Of a stretch of DNA of 64,000 nucleotides, positions 58,804 through 64,000 are shown piece by piece. The DNA is from PFJX01 sp040751755 (lineage in GTDB: Bacteria; Pseudomonadota; Gammaproteobacteria; Burkholderiales; Thiobacillaceae): contig JBFMHC010000024.1 in NCBI GenBank assembly GCA_040751755.1, positions 54,510 through 118,509 on the forward strand. Direction: 5' to 3'. The notes under the pieces are model-generated. The model was not told the DNA's origin, ran no database searches, and was given only the letters and a program-made list of their open reading frames with translations. Both the position numbers and the translations under genes were made by a program. Positions within the stretch are counted from its first letter, which is position 1. Each line of letters begins with the position of its first letter.

Positions 58804-61116
58804 TCAATTGTCGCCACGCGGGGCGATCACCTCTCGGTTGCCGTTGCTCTGCATGGAGGAGACCAGACCGGCACGCTCCATGGCCTCGATCAGTCGGGCG
58901 GCGCGATTGTAGCCAATGCGCAGCTGGCGCTGGACCGAGGAGATCGAGGCGCGGCGCGACTTGATCACGTAGGCCACGGCGTCGTCGTAGAGCGGGTCGG
59001 ACTCGGCGTCGTCGCCGCCTTCCTCGCCGCCCTCAGTGTCCTCGGGGCTCTCCAATACCGCTTCGTCATATTGCGGCGGCCCGAGTTCCTTGAGCCAGGC
59101 GCACACGCGGTGCACCTCGTCGTCGGAGACGAAGGCGCCGTGCACCCGCGTCGGCACGCCGTGGCCGGGCGGCAGGTAGAGCATGTCGCCCTGGCCGAGC
59201 AGCGACTCCGCGCCCTGCTGGTCGAGGATGGTGCGCGAGTCGATGCGGCTGGCGACCTGGAAGGCGACACGCGTCGGCACGTTGGCCTTGATCAGGCCGG
59301 TGATCACGTCCACCGACGGGCGCTGCGTCGCCAGCACCAGGTGGATGCCGGCGGCGCGCGCCTTCTGCGCCAGACGGGCGATCAGTTCCTCGACCTTCTT
59401 GCCGGCCACCATCATCAGGTCGGCCAGCTCGTCGATCAGCACGACGATGTAGGGCAGGCGGCCCAGGCGCTCGGGCGATTCGGGCGTGATCGAGAAGGGG
59501 TTGGTGAGCGGCTGGCCGGCCTTTTCCGCCTCCGCCAGCTTCTGGTTGAAGCCGGCGATGTTGCGCACCCCCATGGCCGACATCAGGCGATAGCGCTTGT
59601 CCATCTCGCCTACGCACCAGTTGAGCGCGGAGGCGGCCAGCTTCATGTCGGTGACCACCGGCGCGAGGAGGTGGGGGATGCCCTCGTAGGACGAGAGTTC
59701 CAGCATCTTCGGGTCCACCATGATGAGGCGCACGTCCTCGGGGGTGGACTTGTAGATCAGCGACAGGATCATGGCGTTGATCGCCACCGACTTGCCCGAG
59801 CCGGTGGCGCCCGCCACCAGCACATGCGGCATCTTGCCCAGGTCGGCGACGATGGGGGTGCCGCTGATGTCCTTGCCCATCGCCAGGGTGAGCGGCGAGG
59901 GGTTGTCGTTGTAGACCTTGGCGGAAAGGATCTCCGACAGGCGCACGACCTGGCGCTGCGTGTTCGGCAGTTCCAGGCCCATGCAGTTCTTGCCCGGGAT
60001 GGTCTCGACGACGCGAATGCTGACCAGGGACAGGGAGCGCGCCAGGTCCTTGGCCAGATTGGTGATCTGGCTGCCCTTCACGCCCGACGCGGGTTCGATC
60101 TCGTAACGGGTGATGACCGGCCCCGGATAGGCCGCGAGGACCTGCACCTCGACGCCGAACTCGCGCAGCTTGCGCTCGATCAGGCGCGAGGTGGCCTCCA
60201 ACCCCGCCTCGTCGAGTTGCGAAGAGGGCGTGCTCGCCTCGTCCAGGAGGCGCAGGGGAGGGCGCATGGAATCCGGCGTGTCGTGGAACAGGAAGGCCTG
60301 CCGCTCCTCGTCGACCCGCTCCGATTTTTCGATCGCCACCGGTGGCGGTGCGATCTTTACCGGGGTCTCCTTGCGCATGCGCTTGCGCTCCTCGCGCACG
60401 ACCTCCTCGCGCTCGCTGACCGCCTCCTTGCCGGCCTTGCGGTCGCGGTAGGCGTGCCAGGCCTCGAGGGTCGCGCGGAAGCCCTTTTCCAGGGCGGTCC
60501 CGACCACCTCCGAGAGCGTCAGCCAGGAAACCCCGGTGAACAGGGAGAAGCCCGCGCCCCAGGTCAGGAGCAGGATGACCGTGCCGCCGTCGAAGCCGAA
60601 CATGCGCTGCATGAACCCGGAGATGGCCCCGCCCAGCACGCCGCCAGCCGCCAGGGGCAGTTCGGCGGGCAGGGAATGCAGGCGCATCGCCTCGATGGCG
60701 CTACTGGAAAGCAGGAACAGGAAGAAGCCGGCCAGGATCACGAACAGGCCGTGATGGTGTTCGGACTCCTGGCGGGCCGCGTCGGCAGACTCACCGATGC
60801 GGCGGTAGCCCCACCAGACGAGGAACAGCGCCAGGCCCACCCAGATCCAGGCCGAAAGGCCGAACAGATAGAGCAGGAGATCGGACAGCCAGGCACCAAA
60901 GGCGCCGCCGGCGTTCGCCAGCACGTCACCGCTGCCGGTCCTGGACCAGCCCGGGTCGTTCGGCGTATAGGTCACCAGGATCATGCCCAGGTACACGGCC
61001 AACCCGACGGCCGCCAACCACCAGGCCTCGCGCAACAGGGCGACCATGCGTGGGGCGAGGGGTTTCTTGCGCGCCACCTTGGTTGCCGCGCCGCGTCTGG
61101 GAGTCTTTCCGAGCAT
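58804..61116 (-). CDS. ftsK: DNA translocase FtsK
   Basis: Septal DNA pump for chromosome segregation and dimer resolution. The 770-residue protein has four N-terminal membrane helices, a fairly short charged linker (about 200-290), and the RecA-like motor with Walker A AGATGSGKS (Lys442), Walker B VVLIDELADLMM, and the FtsK signature ATQRPSVDVITGLIKAN. The C-terminal winged-helix gamma domain is DAVAYVIKSRRASISSVQRQ onward, expected to bind KOPS sites. ATG at 61116 is used; a GTG three codons upstream is in frame. Divergent from trxB. Confidence 0.96.
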   Translation of the reverse strand: MLGKTPRRGAATKVARKKPLAPRMVALLREAWWLAAVGLAVYLGMILVTYTPNDPGWSRTGSGDVLANAGGAFGAWLSDLLLYLFGLSAWIWVGLALFLVWWGYRRIGESADAARQESEHHHGLFVILAGFFLFLLSSSAIEAMRLHSLPAELPLAAGGVLGGAISGFMQRMFGFDGGTVILLLTWGAGFSLFTGVSWLTLSEVVGTALEKGFRATLEAWHAYRDRKAGKEAVSEREEVVREERKRMRKETPVKIAPPPVAIEKSERVDEERQAFLFHDTPDSMRPPLRLLDEASTPSSQLDEAGLEATSRLIERKLREFGVEVQVLAAYPGPVITRYEIEPASGVKGSQITNLAKDLARSLSLVSIRVVETIPGKNCMGLELPNTQRQVVRLSEILSAKVYNDNPSPLTLAMGKDISGTPIVADLGKMPHVLVAGATGSGKSVAINAMILSLIYKSTPEDVRLIMVDPKMLELSSYEGIPHLLAPVVTDMKLAASALNWCVGEMDKRYRLMSAMGVRNIAGFNQKLAEAEKAGQPLTNPFSITPESPERLGRLPYIVVLIDELADLMMVAGKKVEELIARLAQKARAAGIHLVLATQRPSVDVITGLIKANVPTRVAFQVASRIDSRTILDQQGAESLLGQGDMLYLPPGHGVPTRVHGAFVSDDEVHRVCAWLKELGPPQYDEAVLESPEDTEGGEEGGDDAESDPLYDDAVAYVIKSRRASISSVQRQLRIGYNRAARLIEAMERAGLVSSMQSNGNREVIAPRGDN

Positions 61117-61360
61117 GGCGCGCACTATAAGGTATGCCGGCGATTCGCTCCACGAACACCCCGGGAAATGATACTGAATGTATATTATGTAAAATATTGA
61201 AGCGGTATCAGGCGATCTCCTGCCAGTCCGTTACGGCTGGCCTTGCAATTGCCCACTGGTAAAATCCTCGTACCACCCCATCTAGCCGTGACATCGCCAA
61301 TGGCACATCCGGCAATGTCCGTTCCCGCAGGTTTTCGATACATGCAAACAAGGAGTTGAA
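61117..61360. other. Divergent ftsK-trxB intergenic region, AT-rich core
   Basis: A 244-base spacer between divergent genes. The segment 61170-61205 (ACTGAATGTATATTATGTAA and following) is strikingly AT-rich against the 66% GC background and is a likely promoter area, but I cannot assign exact -35/-10 boxes. No gene is recognised. Confidence 0.5.
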
Positions 61361-62311
61361 ATGTCCGCCAAGCACGCCCGTCTGCTGATCCTGGGTTCCG
61401 GCCCCGCCGGCTATACCGCCGCCGTCTATGCCGCCCGCGCCAACCTCAAGCCGATGCTGATCACCGGACTGCAGCAAGGCGGCCAGCTGATGACCACCAC
61501 CGAGGTGGACAACTGGCCGGCCGACGTGAACGGCGTCATGGGCCCGGACCTGATGACCCGCTTCCAGCAGCACGCCGAGCGGTTCAACACCGAGATCGTC
61601 TTCGACCATATCCATACGGCGAAGCTGACTGAAAAGCCCTTCACCCTGATCGGCGACGGCGGCACCTACACCTGCGACGCCCTGATCATCGCCACCGGCG
61701 CCTCCGCCATGTACCTGGGCCTGGAATCCGAGCAGGCCTTCATGGGCAAGGGCGTCTCGGGCTGCGCCACTTGCGACGGCTTCTTCTACAAGGGCCAGGA
61801 GGTCGCGGTGATCGGCGGTGGCAACACCGCGGTCGAGGAGGCCATCTACCTCTCCAACATCTGCAGCAAGGTCACCCTGGTACACCGCCGCGACACCTTC
61901 AAGGCGGAAAAGATCATGGTCGATCACCTCATGGAGCGCGTGAAGGAAGGCAAGGTCGTCCTTGAATTGAATAGCGTTCTGGATGAAGTTCTGGGCGACA
62001 AGAGCGGCGTCACCGGCGTGCGCCTGAAGAACAGCCAGAGCGGCGCCACCAAGGAACTCAGCCTGGCGGGCGTCTTCATCGCCATCGGCCACAAGCCCAA
62101 TACCGACCTGTTCGCAGGCCAGCTGGAGATGGACCATGGCTATCTGGTCACCCAGGGCGGCCGCCTCGGCAACGCCACGCAGACCAGCATCCCCGGCGTC
62201 TTCGCCGCAGGTGACGTGCAGGACATGATCTACAAGCAGGCGATCACCAGCGCCGCCTCCGGTTGCCAGGCCGCACTGGACGCCGAGCGTTTCCTTGAGT
62301 CGAAAGGTTAA
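61361..62311 (+). CDS. trxB: Thioredoxin reductase
   Basis: FAD enzyme that reduces thioredoxin with NADPH. The 316 residues have the FAD motif LILGSGPAGYTAAVYAARA, the redox-active CATC (Cys135 and Cys138, in SGCATCDGFF), the NADPH motif VIGGGNTAVEEAIYLS and the second FAD motif GVFAAGDVQD. ATG at 61361 is preceded by CAAGGAG. The same numbering of the active cysteines as in E. coli supports the start. Confidence 0.98.
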   Translation: MSAKHARLLILGSGPAGYTAAVYAARANLKPMLITGLQQGGQLMTTTEVDNWPADVNGVMGPDLMTRFQQHAERFNTEIVFDHIHTAKLTEKPFTLIGDGGTYTCDALIIATGASAMYLGLESEQAFMGKGVSGCATCDGFFYKGQEVAVIGGGNTAVEEAIYLSNICSKVTLVHRRDTFKAEKIMVDHLMERVKEGKVVLELNSVLDEVLGDKSGVTGVRLKNSQSGATKELSLAGVFIAIGHKPNTDLFAGQLEMDHGYLVTQGGRLGNATQTSIPGVFAAGDVQDMIYKQAITSAASGCQAALDAERFLESKG

Positions 62312-62328
62312 GACAATTCTGTAAGGCA

Positions 62329-62907
62329 ATGAAAGAAGGCGGGAAACCCCACCCCGCCAGACACCAGGGAGAGCCCGAGGACGAGCTCTCCCTGTTTCGT
62401 CAGGCCACCGAGGACGTCACGCCGCTGACGCCGCATGGCCGCATCGTCCACGACGCCCCAAGACTCCCTCCCCTCCCCCTCTATCTGTTCCATGATGAGC
62501 GTGCGGCGATCCTTGCCTCTCTGGAAGACCCGGTGCGCTGGGACGAGGACACGGAATACGAGGCGGACACCTCCTATGTACGCCCCGGACTTTCGCGTCA
62601 GACCTTGCGCCGCCTGCGACGCGGGGAATGGCACACCCAGGCCGAGCTCGACCTGCACGGCCTGACCAAGCTGGAAGCCAAGCAGGAACTCGCGGAATTC
62701 CTGCACGAATGCCTGCGACGCGGTGCGCGTTGCGTACGCATCATCCACGGCAAGGGCCTGCGCTCGAAGAACAGGGAGCCCGTGCTGAAGCAGCACGTGC
62801 GCCACTGGCTGATGCAACGGGACGAGGTGCTGGCCTTCGTCCAGGCGCGCCCCGTCGACGGCGGCAGCGGCGCGGTGATGGTGCTGCTGAGGTCGCGCTT
62901 CCGCTGA
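62329..62907 (+). CDS. Smr domain protein
   Basis: A 192-residue protein with a charged N-terminal half (HQGEPEDELSLFRQATEDVT) and a C-terminal Smr domain from about residue 100. The signatures are ELDLHGLTKLEAKQELAEFL and VRIIHGKGLRSKNREPVLK. Smr proteins of this length in gammaproteobacteria (SmrA/B type) are nucleases; SmrB cleaves mRNA at collided ribosomes, but I cannot tell which subtype this is. Starts 17 bases after trxB, so probably co-transcribed. Confidence 0.92.
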   Translation: MKEGGKPHPARHQGEPEDELSLFRQATEDVTPLTPHGRIVHDAPRLPPLPLYLFHDERAAILASLEDPVRWDEDTEYEADTSYVRPGLSRQTLRRLRRGEWHTQAELDLHGLTKLEAKQELAEFLHECLRRGARCVRIIHGKGLRSKNREPVLKQHVRHWLMQRDEVLAFVQARPVDGGSGAVMVLLRSRFR

Positions 62908-62915
62908 ACGCGGCC

Positions 62916-63395
62916 TCAGGCGCCGATCACCACCTCGGTGCCGGCCGGCACCAGATCAAACAGCTCGATCAAATCCTCATTGCGCATGCGTATGCAGCCA
63001 TGCGACTCGGGCTGCTGCCGAAAACGTTCGTCCGGCGTGCCGTGGATGTAGATATAGCGGCGCATCGTGTCGCACTGTCCGAGCCGGTTGAACCCAGGCT
63101 CCTTGCCGGACAACCAGAGAATGCGCGTAAGAATCCAATCCCGATCCGGATTGCCCAGCCCCAATTCCGGCGTATAGATTTCCCCAGTCGGCCGGCGTGC
63201 GGCGAATACCGTATTCATGGGCTGCCCCGCGCCGATCTTGGCACGGATGATATGCCGCCCCCTCGGCGTGCAATAACTGCCGCGCATCTCACCCACCCCG
63301 CGCGCAGCCGTGGATACCGGGTATACGCGTAGAACCGTACCGGAATCGTCGAGTAATTCCAGGGTCTGTCCGGGAATATCGATCCTGATCAGCAT
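62916..63395 (-). CDS. L,D-transpeptidase (YkuD family), without visible signal peptide
   Basis: A 159-residue YkuD domain with the catalytic motif SHGCIRM (Cys134, with His118 in YIHGTPDE and His132). Such enzymes make 3-3 crosslinks in peptidoglycan or attach lipoproteins to it. The product starts MLIRIDIPGQTLELLDD, directly in the domain, and has no signal peptide or membrane helix, although its substrate would be periplasmic. It overlaps the end of tadA by 7 bases and is convergent with the Smr gene. Confidence 0.9.
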   Translation of the reverse strand: MLIRIDIPGQTLELLDDSGTVLRVYPVSTAARGVGEMRGSYCTPRGRHIIRAKIGAGQPMNTVFAARRPTGEIYTPELGLGNPDRDWILTRILWLSGKEPGFNRLGQCDTMRRYIYIHGTPDERFRQQPESHGCIRMRNEDLIELFDLVPAGTEVVIGA

Positions 63396-63868
63396 TCAAT
63401 CCACACCCGTGATTTGCCGCGGCCACGCCGCTCCCGAAAAAAGGCGCTGAGCATTTCGCCGCATTCGTCCGCCATCACCCCACCTTCGAATTCGGTATGG
63501 TGATTCAGGCGCGTCTCGCCGAACAGATTGATCACGCTTCCGGCGACCCCGGTCTTGGGGTCCGAGGCGCCATAGACGATGCGTCGCAGGCGCGCGTGCA
63601 TGATGGCACCGGCGCACATCGCACAAGGTTCCAGGGTGACATAGAGGGAACACTCCGGCAGCCGATAATTCGCCAAATGCCGTGCCGCATCGCGCAACGC
63701 CATGATTTCGGCATGGGCGGTCGGATCATTGCTGGATATCGGCTGATTGAAACCGCGCCCGATGATCTGATCATCCAAAACGACGACCGCACCGACGGGA
63801 ACTTCTCCCAGTCGCCACGCCTCTTTGGCAAGTTCGAGCGCAATTTCCATGTATTCCTTGTCGTTCAT
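63389..63868 (-). CDS. tadA: tRNA-specific adenosine deaminase TadA
   Basis: Converts A34 to inosine in tRNA-Arg(ACG). The 159 residues hold the zinc deaminase signature: HAEIMALRDA (His52 ligand, Glu54 proton shuttle) and PCAMCAGAI (Cys82 and Cys85). The start MNDKEYMEIALELAKEAW matches the family. No Shine-Dalgarno sequence is visible upstream: the sequence becomes a probable insertion element only 10 bases before the ATG, so its native promoter may have been displaced. Confidence 0.96.
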   Translation of the reverse strand: MNDKEYMEIALELAKEAWRLGEVPVGAVVVLDDQIIGRGFNQPISSNDPTAHAEIMALRDAARHLANYRLPECSLYVTLEPCAMCAGAIMHARLRRIVYGASDPKTGVAGSVINLFGETRLNHHTEFEGGVMADECGEMLSAFFRERRGRGKSRVWIEC

Positions 63869-63878
63869 TTTTGGCTAA

Positions 63879-64000
63879 GGAACCTCTGCACTACCCCGCC
63901 CACTCGTTCGTGGCGACGAGTTCAGGGTCAATATCGTTTCGTAGGATGGGATCGAAACAGATGCTGAACGGTTCTTGGGCTCCAGCAAGCCCCTTCGTGG
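63879..64000. mobile_element. Probable end of an IS5-type insertion element (cut by window edge)
   Basis: The sequence GGAACCTCTGCACTACC starts immediately after CTAA (63875-63878). GGAACCTCTG is identical to the terminal repeat of the 52-bp element at 32263-32314, which is also bordered by CTAA, and it resembles ends of IS5-group elements. No transposase is visible before the edge, so identity depends on the sequence beyond it. Confidence 0.5.

Noticed and set aside
59071..61200. 709-residue open frame on the + strand opposite ftsK
   Set aside because: Shadow frame; the minus strand carries the intact FtsK motor motifs.

Overview
The window is about 66% GC and densely coded. It looks like a chromosome segment of a gammaproteobacterium with lipopolysaccharide, a flagellum and extensive cyclic di-GMP signalling. 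The main evidence is the conserved order rpsB-tsf-pyrH-frr-uppS-cdsA-dxr-rseP-bamA-skp-lpxD-fabZ-lpxA-lpxB-rnhB and the trxB/ftsK-lolA-rarA block. I cannot name the genus from sequence alone. No rRNA, tRNA or CRISPR array was seen. A run of exactly 100 N (1993-2092) marks a scaffold join inside a 100-bp tandem repeat directly after dnaJ.

Layout. 1-1884: the end of dnaK, then dnaJ. 2436-9486: a signalling operon of a lipoprotein solute-binding protein coupled by a 4-base overlap to a PAS histidine kinase, then a single-domain response regulator, then a REC-REC-PAS-GAF-PAS-GGDEF-EAL protein broken by one extra C. 9550-16620: a stress block with a small conserved protein, UspA, a second DnaK, a second DnaJ (apparently starting at ATC), two small proteins on the other strand, and a large Lon-like protease. 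16613-18300: phosphate transporter and its PhoU-like partner. 18383-21789: an E2 acyltransferase lacking the E3-binding domain, a secreted protein, and a chemoreceptor with a near-consensus flagellar sigma-28 promoter. 21872-28520: dapC-dapD-HDOD-oxoprolinase, all leftward. 28566-31973: EamA transporter, VOC protein, PilZ-like protein, FGGY sugar kinase, tiny secreted protein. 32349-37646: a second chemoreceptor, queF, smc. 37662-42416: rnhB-motA-motB-methyltransferase-HDOD/GAF as one tight leftward run below lpxB. 42413-56001: the lipid A, outer membrane, isoprenoid and translation supercluster. 56292-63868: PilZ protein, rarA, lolA, ftsK, trxB, Smr protein, L,D-transpeptidase, tadA. The window ends in what looks like the tip of an IS5-type element.

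How it fits together. Two chemoreceptors, MotAB, two PilZ-type proteins, two HDOD proteins and the GGDEF/EAL regulator point to a motile bacterium that links environmental sensing to motility through c-di-GMP. The most promising little-described unit is the 2436-9486 operon, where an orphan binding protein without transporter partners probably feeds a histidine kinase and a c-di-GMP enzyme. Other points of interest are the UspA-DnaK2-DnaJ2 set, the repeat-derived insertion in the SMC hinge, the E2 protein with a CPPCPPCPP linker, and a 52-bp miniature element with CTAA target duplication that shares its end with the element at the right edge.
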